DNA of 64,000 nucleotides, taken from positions 30,667-94,666 of the forward strand of contig DATNFW010000069.1 of the NCBI GenBank assembly GCA_035606175.1, written 5' to 3'. Below the pieces are notes generated by a model. That model saw only the letters and a list, made by a program, of their open reading frames with translations, did no database searches and was not told where the DNA came from. The translations under genes and the position numbers were made by a program. This DNA is from JASHUC01 sp035606175. Its GTDB lineage: Bacteria; Pseudomonadota; Gammaproteobacteria; Steroidobacterales; Steroidobacteraceae. Below, one piece after another: positions 53,036 to 62,457 of this stretch (positions are counted from its first letter, which is position 1; every line of letters starts with the position of its first letter).

Positions 53036-53779
53036 ATGGCGAACCCCGATCCGATCCCGCTCGCAGCCCGCTACGGTGCACGCATCGAGGCGCTCGCGGC
53101 GGCGCTCGCCCGCGAAGACGAGAACGGCTTTTTCGCCGTGCTCGACGAGATTCTGCAATCGCGCAAGCCGGCGCTCATCGGAGAGCTGCGCGACCTCACC
53201 TGCAATCTGCAAGTCGCCCTCGAGCGGTTCCGCCTCGATGCGCGGCTCGCCGATTTCGCCGAAAAGGAGATTCCGGACGCGCGCCAGCGCCTCGCACACG
53301 TACTCAAGCTCACCGACGAGGCCGCGCACCGTACGCTCGACCTCATCGAGCGCTCGGGTCCGCCCGCCGAGCGCACCACCAAGGCGATCCAGGCACTCGC
53401 CTCGCCGTGGAAGCGCTTTCGCGAGCGCCGCATCGAGCTCAAGGAATTTCACGAGCTGCTGAAGCGCATGGACGCATTTCTTCCGACCGCGCGAGCCGAC
53501 GCGGAGCTGATCCGCAGGAACCTCAACGAGATGCTGCTCACTCAGGCCTACCAGGACTTGACCGGTCAGATCATTCGCGGCGTCATCGAGCTGGTGCACG
53601 AGATCGAGGCCGCGCTCGTGGAGCTTGCGCGTCTCTCGGGCGGGGAACCGGGCACTGCAGAGCCCGCCGCGCCGCGCAGCTCACATGGCGAAGGACCGGC
53701 CGTGCCGGGCATCACGCAAGGAGAGCTCGCGGCGGGTCAACAGGACGTCGATGCGCTGCTCTCGGGCCTCGGGATGTAG
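53036..53779 (+). CDS. cheZ: CheY phosphatase CheZ
   Basis: CheZ dephosphorylates CheY. The 247-residue helical protein has the catalytic segment QAYQDLTGQII with Asp174 and Gln178 (matching Asp143/Gln147 of E. coli), and the C-terminal CheY-binding tail DVDALLSGLGM. It begins 1 bp after cheY. Between the helical hairpin and the tail lies a flexible Gly/Ala/Pro-rich linker (~208-235). Confidence 0.94.
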   Translation: MANPDPIPLAARYGARIEALAAALAREDENGFFAVLDEILQSRKPALIGELRDLTCNLQVALERFRLDARLADFAEKEIPDARQRLAHVLKLTDEAAHRTLDLIERSGPPAERTTKAIQALASPWKRFRERRIELKEFHELLKRMDAFLPTARADAELIRRNLNEMLLTQAYQDLTGQIIRGVIELVHEIEAALVELARLSGGEPGTAEPAAPRSSHGEGPAVPGITQGELAAGQQDVDALLSGLGM

Positions 53780-53809
53780 CGCCCGCCGAGCCGCGCAGGA
53801 AGTCGCACC

Positions 53810-54550
53810 TTGGACATACTGAGCGTCGTTGGTCTCGCGCTCGCGTTTTTCGCGCTCGTCGGCGGCGCCGTCGTGCGTGGCGCCGGCATCATGGCGCTCG
53901 TATCGGCCGAGGCGTTCATTATCGTCGTCATCGGCACCTGCGCCGCGATTTGCGTGCAGACGCCGCTCGCGGTCATGAAGCACGCCCTCTCGATCCTGCC
54001 GTGGGCCATGAAGCCGCCGCCGCTCAATCCGGAGAAGCTCATTCAGAAGATGGTCGAGTGGAGCAACGTCGCCCGCAAGCAGGGTCTGCTCGGGCTCGAG
54101 CCGCTGCTCGGCAAGGAGGAAGACACTTTCGTGCGCAAGGCGCTGCAACTGGTCGTCGACGGCAGCGAGCCCGACGTCATTCGCGGCATCATGGAAGTCG
54201 AGCTCGACACGCGCGAGCACACCGATACTCTCGGGGCGAAAGTGTTCGAGGGCATGGGCATCTATTCGCCGACGCTCGGTATCATCGGCGCGGTTCTCGG
54301 GCTCATCTCCGTCATGCAGAACCTGGCCGACCCCTCGAAGCTCGGCCAGGGAATCGCTTCGGCCTTCACTGCGACGATCTACGGCGTCGCGCTCGCAAAT
54401 CTGTTCTTTCTCCCTCTTTCCGCGAAGCTGAAAGTCGCCATCCGCTCGCAGACTCAGGTGCGCGAGATGATCATCGAAGGAATGATCTCCATCGCACAGG
54501 GCGAGAATCCGCGCGCGATCGAGTCGAAGCTCCAGGGCTATCTGCACTGA
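53810..54550 (+). CDS. motC: Flagellar stator protein MotC (MotA family)
   Basis: This proton-channel stator subunit resembles MotC of Pseudomonas. A TTG start at 53810 follows GCAGGAAG and gives the conserved MDILSVVGLALAFFALVGG. The 246 residues hold four membrane helices; KVFEGMGIYSPTLGIIGAVLGLISVMQNL is the TM3 region and the cytoplasmic loop (~70-150) carries charged residues for FliG contact. It precedes motD by 25 bp. Confidence 0.93.
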   Translation: MDILSVVGLALAFFALVGGAVVRGAGIMALVSAEAFIIVVIGTCAAICVQTPLAVMKHALSILPWAMKPPPLNPEKLIQKMVEWSNVARKQGLLGLEPLLGKEEDTFVRKALQLVVDGSEPDVIRGIMEVELDTREHTDTLGAKVFEGMGIYSPTLGIIGAVLGLISVMQNLADPSKLGQGIASAFTATIYGVALANLFFLPLSAKLKVAIRSQTQVREMIIEGMISIAQGENPRAIESKLQGYLH

Positions 54551-54575
54551 TCTCGAGAGATCGAGGACGGTCGTC

Positions 54576-55523
54576 ATGTCACGCAGGCGCAAACAGCAGC
54601 ACGAGGACCATACGAACCACGAGGCATGGGCGATCCCGTACGCCGATCTCATGACGCTGCTGCTCGCGTTCTTCGTCGTGATGTATGCGATCTCGACGGT
54701 CAACGAAGGCAAGTACCGCGTGCTGTCCGATGCGCTGGTCGCGGCCTTCCGCGGCACCCCGCGCACGATGGAGCCCATCCAGGTGGGAGAGAAGCAGGTG
54801 GGCTCGGGCGCCGACGTGAAGACGAGCCTCGTACAGCAATCGATGATCGCCGGCCAGCCTCGCAAGCTCTTCGACCCCATTCCCGTAAAGACAGGCATCC
54901 CGAATCCCGTTCATCCCCTCTCGGCCGGACAATTCGATCAACAACAGCAGCAGAAAGAGGCGGCGAAGGCGCTCGAGCGCGTCGCCGATCAGGTGGTGCG
55001 CGCGATGCAATCGCTCGAGCGCGCCAATCTCGTGTTCGTCAGGCGCAAAAGCAACATGGTCGAGGTGGAGATCCGGACGGACATTCTCTACCCGAGCGGC
55101 AGCGCAACGCTCTCGGGGAGTGCCGTTCCCATCATCGATCGGCTCGCAGGCGTGCTGAGGCCATTCCCGAATCCCATTCGTGTGGAAGGTCACACCGACA
55201 GCCGCCCGATCGATACGGTCGCCTTCCCCTCTAATTGGGAGCTCTCCGCCGCGCGCGCGGCGAGCGTCGTTCGCCTGTTCCAACATCAGGGGATCGACCC
55301 GACGCGGCTTGCGGTCATGGGCTACGGGCAATACCGCCCGGCGCAACCCAACGCGACGCAGCAGGGGCGCAATGCAAACCGGCGCGTCGTGATCGTGATT
55401 CTGGCACCCGACGGTACGGCCCCCGAGGGCGTCTCCATCGAGCCGACCGCCACGCCGGCTCAACCGACGACTCCGACCGTGCGCAATGGCCGCCCGGCGG
55501 ATGGCACGCTTTCTGCACCCTGA
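54576..55523 (+). CDS. motD: Flagellar stator protein MotD (MotB family)
   Basis: MotD anchors the stator to peptidoglycan and conducts ions. The basic N-terminus (MSRRRKQQHEDHTNHEAW) leads to the TM segment IPYADLMTLLLAFFVVMYA with the essential Asp24. Residues ~120-135 are Gln-rich. The OmpA-like domain (~165-285) has IRVEGHTDSRPI, NWELSAARAASVVRLF and NRRVVIVI. The Pro/Thr-rich tail ends at 315. Confidence 0.94.
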   Translation: MSRRRKQQHEDHTNHEAWAIPYADLMTLLLAFFVVMYAISTVNEGKYRVLSDALVAAFRGTPRTMEPIQVGEKQVGSGADVKTSLVQQSMIAGQPRKLFDPIPVKTGIPNPVHPLSAGQFDQQQQQKEAAKALERVADQVVRAMQSLERANLVFVRRKSNMVEVEIRTDILYPSGSATLSGSAVPIIDRLAGVLRPFPNPIRVEGHTDSRPIDTVAFPSNWELSAARAASVVRLFQHQGIDPTRLAVMGYGQYRPAQPNATQQGRNANRRVVIVILAPDGTAPEGVSIEPTATPAQPTTPTVRNGRPADGTLSAP

Positions 55524-55593
55524 CTGGCGTGGCTCGATCCGCGCCGGATTTCCGGCGGCGGCGAAGCCGATGAGTGCCCTGAAGGGTAGCCGC

Positions 55594-56052
55594 ATGATCT
55601 CGATACCAACGCTCCGACCAATTCCGCTCGACACGGTTCTTTACGTCGGCCGGGCCGCCTTTCTCGTCTTCTCGTTCGCCCTCGCGGCGATCGCATTCGT
55701 TCGCCTGCGACGCAGCAGCGAGCAGCGCCGTCGCGATGCGGAGCGTGACGCGCAGCACACCTCTGCGCTGCTCACGCGCGTGCTCGAACGCATCGAGGCG
55801 CTCGAGACGCGCCTTGCGGCCGCGGAGCCGCGCCTCGCAGCTATCGGCGAGCAGCTCGAGACGCATTTCAAATCCGCCGCCGCAATCTCCCCGCGCAACT
55901 ACGCGGTCGCGATCCGCCTCGCCCGCGCGGGGGCGCCTGCCGAGGAGATCGCCGGCGCGTGCGGTCTTGCCCGTCAGGAGGCGGAGCTAGTCGTGAGACT
56001 CCATGCCGGCAAAGACCGAGACGCACGTCACGTTGCCCTCATGCGGGCTTAA
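55594..56052 (+). CDS. DUF2802 membrane-anchored coiled-coil protein
   Basis: ATG 55594, with GAAGGG upstream, gives 152 residues; the frame runs back into motD but without signal. There is one membrane helix (~12-34), then an Arg/Glu/Ala-rich coiled coil (~38-85), and a C-terminal NYAVAIRLARAGAPAEEIAGACGLARQEAELVVRLH (read in pieces) resembling a helix-turn-helix. This is the DUF2802 pattern found near motCD/cheW in pseudomonads. Function is unknown; a stator- or array-linked role is suggested by position. Confidence 0.7.
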   Translation: MISIPTLRPIPLDTVLYVGRAAFLVFSFALAAIAFVRLRRSSEQRRRDAERDAQHTSALLTRVLERIEALETRLAAAEPRLAAIGEQLETHFKSAAAISPRNYAVAIRLARAGAPAEEIAGACGLARQEAELVVRLHAGKDRDARHVALMRA

Positions 56053-56116
56053 GAGGCGTGCTGCACCGCCGATAGCGGAGCGTGCACCGCGACCAAAGCC
56101 GACGTACCCGAGAGCG

Positions 56117-56536
56117 ATGAGCAAGCGCCCTTCCTCGCGTCCCAAGAAGTGCGCGTCCAAATCGACGCCGCGCGCCGGCCGGGCACGTGCGACCTCCAGG
56201 CGCGCGATCCGCGCCCGCGCGACCGGCGCCAGCGCGAGACCGGCGGCCGGCTGTGCGCTCAACCTGCCCGCGGAGTGCACGCTCGCCGATGCGACGAGTC
56301 TCAAGGTGAGGCTCACCGCGCTTCTGATGACCGAGACCGCCGTTGCGATCGATGTGAGCGGCGTGCGCCGCATCGATACGGCGAGCCTGCAGCTGCTCGC
56401 CGCATTTGCTCGCGACCGGCGCGCGAGCCGCCTCGCGGTCGAGCTGCGCGGCGAATCGGCAGCGTTCCAAGAGGCCGTCCGACTCACCGGTCTCGCACGA
56501 CTGTTCGACCTCCCGCCCGGCACCCGACCCGCGTGA
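56117..56536 (+). CDS. STAS-domain protein with highly basic N-terminal tail
   Basis: ATG 56117 gives 139 residues. The first ~43 are a disordered Arg/Lys/Ser/Ala tail (more than a third basic). Residues ~45-135 are a STAS domain: LNLPAECTLADATSLKVRL, VAIDVSGVRRIDTASLQLL with the Ser/Thr in the switch position, and AAFQEAVRLTGLARLF, closest to MlaB/SpoIIAA-like anti-anti-sigma domains. Such STAS proteins occur immediately before cheA in related clusters. The tail is unusual and may bind nucleic acid or membrane. An ATG at 56003 overlaps the DUF2802 gene and would lengthen the basic tail. Confidence 0.75.
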   Translation: MSKRPSSRPKKCASKSTPRAGRARATSRRAIRARATGASARPAAGCALNLPAECTLADATSLKVRLTALLMTETAVAIDVSGVRRIDTASLQLLAAFARDRRASRLAVELRGESAAFQEAVRLTGLARLFDLPPGTRPA

Positions 56537-56549
56537 GAGGCCGCAAAGG

Positions 56550-58598
56550 ATGTCGCTCGATCTCACACAATTCCACGCTGCCTTCTTCGAGGAGAGCTTT
56601 GAAGCGCTCGATACAATGGAAGCCGCGCTCCTCGAGCTCGATTTGGGTGCGCCTGACGCTGAGACCGTCAACGACATCTTCCGCGTCGCGCACTCGATCA
56701 AAGGCGGTAGCGCGACTTTCGGGTTCAGCGATATCGTCTCCTTCACGCACAGCCTCGAGACTCTGCTCGATGAGCTGCGCGGCGGACGTTTGGCCGTCTC
56801 GGCCGAGATTTCCGATCTGCTGCTCAAGTCGGTCGATGTGCTGCGCGAGATGCTGCACGCGGTGCAGGGAAAGCTCCCTATCGACGCCCAGCGCGTGGCG
56901 GATCTGCAGTTCGATCTCGAGCTCGCGATCGCCCGGCAGGGCGGTCGGTCGCAGCCTTCCGCGGACGAGGCGCCGGCTGCGCCGCAGGCCGGCGGATGGC
57001 GCATTCGCTTCTACCCCTATCGCGAGCTCTTCGCGCGCGGCAACGATCCGGTGCGCATGCTGCGCGAGCTTGCGACGCTCGGCCCGATCGAGGTCGCAGT
57101 GGATGCCGCGCAGCTCCCCGCTCTGAAGGAGCTCGATCCACAAGCATGCCATCTCGGCTGGACGATCGAGGTTGGTGGGGCCGTCGCCGAGGAGGCGATC
57201 CGCGAGGTGTTCGACTGGGCGACCGGGGAATGTGATCTCAGCATCGAGCGGCTCGGCGCCGGCGCCGCGGATGCGGGAGCGGCGGCCGAATCCGTCGGGC
57301 GAGCGGCTGAAATCGTCGCGCCCGCCCCTCCATCCGCAGTCCCGGTCTTCGAGGCCGCGGAGTCGGCGCAGACCCAGGCCGCCACACGCGAGGCCCCTGC
57401 CGCATCCGCAGAGGTGGCCGCGACGGGTTCGATCCGCGTGAGCGTCGAAAAGATCGATGAGCTCATGAATACCGTCGGCGAGCTCGTCATCACGCAGGCG
57501 ATGCTGAGCCAGCTGTCCCGGGCGCTCGAGGGACCTGCGGCCGAGCAGTTCCGCTCCGGGCTCGCGCAGCTCGAGCGAAACGTGCGCGAGCTGCAGGAGA
57601 GCGTGATGCGCGTGCGCATGCTCCCGATCAGCTTCATCTTCAGCCGCTTCCCGCGCATGGTCCGCGATCTCGCACAGCGACTCGGCAAACAGATCGAGCT
57701 GAAGCTCACGGGCGAGCACACCGAGCTCGACAAGACGGTGCTCGAGAAGATAGGCGACCCGCTCGTGCATCTCGTCCGCAACAGCATGGACCACGGCATC
57801 GAGACACCCGAGGTGCGCGCCGCCGCAGGCAAGCCGCGCGCCGGCACCGTCCACCTCGATGCCTGTCATCGCGGCGGCAACATCGCCGTCGAGGTGAGCG
57901 ACGATGGAGCCGGCCTCGACCGAGGCCGAATACTCGCCAAGGCCCGCGAGCGCGGGCTCATCGGTCCCACGGATTCGCTCTCGGACGAGCAGGTTCACGA
58001 GCTGATTTTCCTGCCCGGGTTTTCAACCGCCGAACAGACGACGGATCTCTCCGGCCGCGGCGTCGGAATGGACGTCGTCCGGCGCAACATCAAGGAGCTC
58101 GGCGGCACCATCGAGGTGCGCACCGAACGCGGCCGAGGCTCGCGTTTCATCATCACGCTGCCCCTTACCCTCGCGATCGTGGACGGCCAGTCGGTCGCCG
58201 TAGGCACCGAAACCTATATCGTCCCGCTCACCTCGATCATCGAATCGTTGCAGTTGAAACCCGAGCAGGTGAACCGCTTCGGCGGCCGCGGCGAGCTCTT
58301 TGCGTTCCGCGGTCAATATTTGCCCGTCATCCGGCTGCACGAGATCTTCGGAGTCGAGCCGCGCACGCGCGAGCTGCACCAGGGTCTGGTCGTCGTCGTC
58401 GAAGGCGAGGGCCGGCGCGTCGGCCTGTTCGTCGACGATCTGCTCGGCCAGCAGCAGGTCGTCATCAAGTCTCTCGAGACCAACTACGGACACGTCGAGG
58501 GCGTCTCGGGCGCGACGATCCTCGGAGATGGATCGGTCGCGTTGATTCTGGACCTGCCAGGGCTCATCCGGCTCACCTCGCTTCGTGCGGCAGCATGA
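56550..58598 (+). CDS. cheA: Chemotaxis histidine kinase CheA
   Basis: CheA autophosphorylates in response to receptors and passes phosphate to CheY and CheB. The 682-residue protein has the P1 HPt domain (FRVAHSIKGGSATFGF, His48), a compact domain at ~145-240 likely to be a P2-type CheY-docking fold, a Pro/Ala linker, P3 dimerisation from SIRVSVEKIDELMNTVGELV, P4 ATPase (HLVRNSMDHGIE, DDGAGLD, GRGVGMDVVRRNI) and P5 (VPLTSIIESLQL to GLIRLT). ATG 56550 has AAAGGA adjacent. Confidence 0.96.
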   Translation: MSLDLTQFHAAFFEESFEALDTMEAALLELDLGAPDAETVNDIFRVAHSIKGGSATFGFSDIVSFTHSLETLLDELRGGRLAVSAEISDLLLKSVDVLREMLHAVQGKLPIDAQRVADLQFDLELAIARQGGRSQPSADEAPAAPQAGGWRIRFYPYRELFARGNDPVRMLRELATLGPIEVAVDAAQLPALKELDPQACHLGWTIEVGGAVAEEAIREVFDWATGECDLSIERLGAGAADAGAAAESVGRAAEIVAPAPPSAVPVFEAAESAQTQAATREAPAASAEVAATGSIRVSVEKIDELMNTVGELVITQAMLSQLSRALEGPAAEQFRSGLAQLERNVRELQESVMRVRMLPISFIFSRFPRMVRDLAQRLGKQIELKLTGEHTELDKTVLEKIGDPLVHLVRNSMDHGIETPEVRAAAGKPRAGTVHLDACHRGGNIAVEVSDDGAGLDRGRILAKARERGLIGPTDSLSDEQVHELIFLPGFSTAEQTTDLSGRGVGMDVVRRNIKELGGTIEVRTERGRGSRFIITLPLTLAIVDGQSVAVGTETYIVPLTSIIESLQLKPEQVNRFGGRGELFAFRGQYLPVIRLHEIFGVEPRTRELHQGLVVVVEGEGRRVGLFVDDLLGQQQVVIKSLETNYGHVEGVSGATILGDGSVALILDLPGLIRLTSLRAAA

Positions 58599-58644
58599 GC
58601 ACGCAGGCAGCAACACCCATGCATCAGAGCTCGAGGAACCGACT

Positions 58645-59172
58645 ATGACAGCGGCAACACCCCCGCCGACGGTGCCGTCGTTCGGCGAAGCGGCTGCCTC
58701 GGCCACTCGGCAGGTGCTCACTTTCGTGCTCGGGGAGGAGACGTACGGCGTCGACATCCTGCGGGTGCAGGAGATTCGCGGCTGGTCCGCGGTCACGAAG
58801 ATTCCGCAGGCCCCCGCGCATGTGCTCGGTGTACTCAACCTGCGCGGCTCGATCGTGCCGATCGTCGATTTGCGGATGCGCCTCGCGCTCGAACGCGCGG
58901 AGTACACCTCGGTGACCGTCATCATCGTCCTGTCGGTGGTCTCGGCAGCCGGACGCCGCGATTTCGGCGTAGTGGTCGACGGCGTCTCGGACGTCGTCGA
59001 CATCAACGAGGCCGACGTGCGGCCGCCGCCCGAGCTCGGTGCGAGCACGGCGACCGATTTCATCCGCGGGCTCGTGCCGATCTCCGAGCGGATGCTCGTG
59101 CTGCTCGACATCGACCGGCTGATCGGCGGCGACGCGGAGAGCGTCGGCACCGCTCAGGGCGTGGCGGCCTGA
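58645..59172 (+). CDS. cheW: Chemotaxis coupling protein CheW
   Basis: CheW bridges CheA and receptors. ATG 58645, preceded by CGAGGAACC, gives 175 residues. The SH3-like domain includes LTFVLGEETYGVDILRVQEI, HVLGVLNLRGSIVPIVDLRMRL and VVVDGVSDVVDI. Slightly longer than minimal CheW because of Ala-rich ends. It follows cheA by 46 bp. Confidence 0.95.
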   Translation: MTAATPPPTVPSFGEAAASATRQVLTFVLGEETYGVDILRVQEIRGWSAVTKIPQAPAHVLGVLNLRGSIVPIVDLRMRLALERAEYTSVTVIIVLSVVSAAGRRDFGVVVDGVSDVVDINEADVRPPPELGASTATDFIRGLVPISERMLVLLDIDRLIGGDAESVGTAQGVAA

Positions 59173-59203
59173 GCGGCCGCGAACAGACTTGAGGGAGTTC
59201 GTC

Positions 59204-61888
59204 ATGAAGTTTCTCGATCGTTTCATGCTGTGGCAGAAGCTCGCGCTGCTCATTGCCGCGATGGCAGTGCCGACGGCACTGCTCGCGATCTTCTATCTGC
59301 GCGAGACCAACGGCATCGTCAGGACGGCGCGCAGCGAGATCGATGGCGCACGCTACCAGCAGGCGCTCGGCACGGCGCTCGCCGATATCGCCGCTCACCG
59401 CTCCAAGTCCTTCGCTCTGCTCTCGGGCGATGCGAGCCGCAAGGATCAGGTATACGCCACCGAGTCGGACGTGGATCACGAGCTCGCGGCTCTCGATGTG
59501 CTCGATGCCGAGCTTGGCGCTCGTTTCAAGTCGACGGCCGAGTGGCAGGAGATCAAATCGGGCTGGTCGGCCGTCAAGGCCACGCTCGGCAAGGCGACCT
59601 CACCGGATGACTACCTGAAGCAGCAGGACGCGCTCATCGACCGGATCGAGAGTCTCGTGAGGACAGTCTCGACGAACTCCGGCCTTTCGCTCGACTCCGA
59701 TCACGCAACGGCCGCGCTCATCAGCGCAGCGACTCGCACCGTCGGTGATGCGGTCATCGCCATGAGCCGGCTCAGCGAGCATGCCGTCGGCTCCGCAGTC
59801 AAAGGCTATCTCGGCGGCGATGATCGCATGGCGATGCAGATCTACAGCGCCCAAGTGCAGAGCGATCTCGACTCCCTCAGCGCGCAGCTGCAATGGGCCT
59901 CCGACGATGCGAAGGCGAAAGTGCTGCCCGACGTCGCAGCCGTGAACCGGCAGTTCGGTGCGTTCCGCGACACGCTGAATGCACGCATTCTCAATGCGCA
60001 GAAGATGGACGTGACCGCTGCGCAGGTGTTCGACGCTGCAATGCCAGCGACGCGCGCGCTGCAGGATCTCTCCTCTGCCAGCTACGCGTCGATGAAGATG
60101 GCGCTCGAGCAGCGCGCCTCAGATGCCGCGACCGACCGCGACCTCACCGTGCTCACGGTCGCCGTCGTCCTGTTGCTTTCCCTCGCGCTCTCGTGGTTGA
60201 TCACGCGCGCCCTCTCGAGGCCCATGGCGCACGCCGTGCGAGTGTTCGGGTCGATAGCCGCCGGACACTACGATAACGAGATCGACGCTGCCGGCACCGA
60301 CGAGGCCGCGCAGGTGCTGCGCGCTCTCGATGAAATGCAAGGCAAGCTGCGCCAGCAGATCGAGACCGAGCGCGCCCAGGCGGCCGAGAATGCTCGCATC
60401 CGTCAGGCGCTCGACAAGGTTTCGACCAACGTCGTGCTGGCGGATGCCTCGCACAAAGTGATCTACGTCAATGAAACGGCCGAGGCGACCTTCGCGCGCA
60501 CGCAGTCCGAGATCAGGAAGAGCCTTCCCGGGTTCGATGCGGCGCGCCTCCAGGGCGCAGCGCTCGATGCGCTGAGCGCGGAGCCGGCGCAGCAGCGCCG
60601 CACGCTTGAGCTAGTGACGACGAGCGTAATCGAAGAGCGCACGCTCGGCGGGTGCACCTTCCGCACGGTCATCAATCCGGTCGTAAACCGCGAGGGCGAG
60701 CGCATCGGCACGGTGATGGAATGGACGGATCGCACACCGGAGATTGCGGTCGAGAAAGAAATGCAGAGCATGTTGACTGCCGCGCTCGGCGGGGAGCTCA
60801 CACAGCGCATCTCGCTCGAGGGCAAGAGCGGGTTCTTCGAGGCTCTCGCACGCGGCGTCAATCAGCTCGCCGACAACATGGCGGAGATCGTCGCGAGAGT
60901 GAAGCACGCGGCGGCCGAGGTCTACCGCGGGGCGGAGGAGATATCGCAGGGCAATGCGAATCTCTCGCAGCGCACCGAGGAGCAGTCCTCTTCGCTCGAG
61001 GAGACAGCGTCCTCCATGGAGGAGATGACCTCGACGGTCAAGCAGAACGCCGATAACGCAGGCCAAGCCAATCAGCTCGCGATCGCCGCGCGCGATCAGG
61101 CCGAGAAGGGCGGCTCGGTCGTCGCGAAAGCCGTACGCGCGATGACCGGGATCAATGATGCCTCGAAGAAGATCGCCGACATCATCGGTGTGATCGACGA
61201 GATCGCCTTCCAGACGAATCTGCTCGCGCTCAATGCGGCCGTCGAGGCCGCGCGTGCAGGCGAGCAAGGCCGCGGCTTCGCGGTCGTTGCGAGCGAGGTA
61301 CGCAACCTAGCCGGCCGCTCGGCAACCGCGGCGAAGGAGATCAAGGAGCTGATCCAGGACTCTGTGCGGAAGGTCGAGGACGGCTCGGTGCTCGTCACGC
61401 AATCGGGCCAGACGCTCGAGCAGATCGTCGCAGCGGTGAAGAAGGTCTCCGACATCGTCGCCGAGATCGCCGCGGCCTCGCGCGAGCAGTCCTCCGGGAT
61501 CGAGCAGGTGAACCGCGCGATCATGCAGATGGACGAGCTCACGCAGCAGAATGCCGCACTCGTCGAGCAGGCGACGGCCGCCTCGCAGGCGATGGCGCAG
61601 CAGTCGGGTGAGCTCAACGAGATGATGACCCGCTATCACCTGGCCGATTCGCTCGCGAGTCGGGAGGGGACGAGCCAGCGGGCCGGCGGCGCCATGGCAG
61701 CAATGACTGCAGGGACGCCGGCGTCGACCGCAGTGCCCGCCAAAGGCGCGCCGCGGATGGACCGCCGCGGGGCGAGCCGCCCCTGGAGCCGACAGGCTGC
61801 GGGACGTGCTGCCGCGCAGGGGTCGCGGGAGCCTGTGGAGAGCCGCAAGGCTTCGGCTGCCGCGGACTCTGACTGGCAGGAATTCTGA
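59204..61888 (+). CDS. Methyl-accepting chemotaxis protein with PAS domain and C-terminal tether
   Basis: ATG 59204 follows GAGGGAG. In 894 residues: TM1 ~13-30; a large periplasmic helical sensor (~31-315); TM2 (VAVVLLLSLALSWLIT, ~318-334); HAMP; a PAS-like domain (~400-515, DKVSTNVVLADASHKVIYVN); and the signalling domain (~560-840) with the hairpin tip EIAFQTNLLALNAAVEAARAGEQGRGFAVVA. Unlike many Tar-type receptors the PAS lies after HAMP on the cytoplasmic side. A flexible basic stretch (~850-885) ends in DWQEF, an xWxxF pentapeptide that matches CheR/CheB tethering sites. The ligand is unknown. Confidence 0.9.
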   Translation: MKFLDRFMLWQKLALLIAAMAVPTALLAIFYLRETNGIVRTARSEIDGARYQQALGTALADIAAHRSKSFALLSGDASRKDQVYATESDVDHELAALDVLDAELGARFKSTAEWQEIKSGWSAVKATLGKATSPDDYLKQQDALIDRIESLVRTVSTNSGLSLDSDHATAALISAATRTVGDAVIAMSRLSEHAVGSAVKGYLGGDDRMAMQIYSAQVQSDLDSLSAQLQWASDDAKAKVLPDVAAVNRQFGAFRDTLNARILNAQKMDVTAAQVFDAAMPATRALQDLSSASYASMKMALEQRASDAATDRDLTVLTVAVVLLLSLALSWLITRALSRPMAHAVRVFGSIAAGHYDNEIDAAGTDEAAQVLRALDEMQGKLRQQIETERAQAAENARIRQALDKVSTNVVLADASHKVIYVNETAEATFARTQSEIRKSLPGFDAARLQGAALDALSAEPAQQRRTLELVTTSVIEERTLGGCTFRTVINPVVNREGERIGTVMEWTDRTPEIAVEKEMQSMLTAALGGELTQRISLEGKSGFFEALARGVNQLADNMAEIVARVKHAAAEVYRGAEEISQGNANLSQRTEEQSSSLEETASSMEEMTSTVKQNADNAGQANQLAIAARDQAEKGGSVVAKAVRAMTGINDASKKIADIIGVIDEIAFQTNLLALNAAVEAARAGEQGRGFAVVASEVRNLAGRSATAAKEIKELIQDSVRKVEDGSVLVTQSGQTLEQIVAAVKKVSDIVAEIAAASREQSSGIEQVNRAIMQMDELTQQNAALVEQATAASQAMAQQSGELNEMMTRYHLADSLASREGTSQRAGGAMAAMTAGTPASTAVPAKGAPRMDRRGASRPWSRQAAGRAAAQGSREPVESRKASAAADSDWQEF

Positions 61889-61924
61889 AGACGCCGACGC
61901 AAATTCGTAATCGGAGTAAACACC

Positions 61925-62287
61925 ATGGCTCGGATACTCGCCGTCGATGACTCGGCGGCCATGCGGCAAATGGTCGGCATCACCCTCACGGGAGCCGGCC
62001 ACGAGGTACAACAGGCGGCCGACGGGCGCGAAGCCCTCGCGATCGCCGAGCGCCAGAGATTCGATCTCGTCATCACCGATGTGAACATGCCGGTGATGGA
62101 TGGCCTCACACTCGTCAGGCACCTGCGCAACCTGCCGAGCTACCGTGGCGTGCCGCTGCTGGTGCTCACGACCGAGGCCACTACCGAGAAGAAGCTCGAA
62201 GGCAAGGCCGCAGGCGCGACCGGCTGGCTCGTCAAGCCGTTCAACCCGGACCGCCTGCTCGCGACCGTGACGAAAGTTCTCTCCTGA
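61925..62287 (+). CDS. cheY: CheY-like response regulator (second copy)
   Basis: The 120-residue stand-alone receiver domain has Asp8/Asp9, phospho-acceptor Asp52 (VITDVNMPVMDG), TTEATTE and LVKPFNPDRLLATV. It differs clearly from the first CheY (VNMPVMDG instead of WNMPGMAG), so it may be a phosphate sink or a second output. It starts 36 bp after the receptor gene with AATCGGAG upstream. Confidence 0.95.
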   Translation: MARILAVDDSAAMRQMVGITLTGAGHEVQQAADGREALAIAERQRFDLVITDVNMPVMDGLTLVRHLRNLPSYRGVPLLVLTTEATTEKKLEGKAAGATGWLVKPFNPDRLLATVTKVLS

Positions 62288-62457
62288 GCCGAATGCGACG
62301 CGCCGGCACAAATCGTGAGGCGCTTCACATTGTCGCGGTGCAAAGACGCCGCGGCCTCAAGAGTGGCGAGCGCGTGCCGAATCCCGGAAGCGGACCAAAC
62401 CAACCGCAGCGGCCGGGGCTCGAGGCCGCCGCATCGTGATTGGAAGGTAAAGCCATA

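Noticed and set aside
55486..55593. Longer start for the DUF2802 protein
   Set aside because: The extension overlaps motD, has no family-like sequence and lacks a ribosome-binding site as good as that before 55594.
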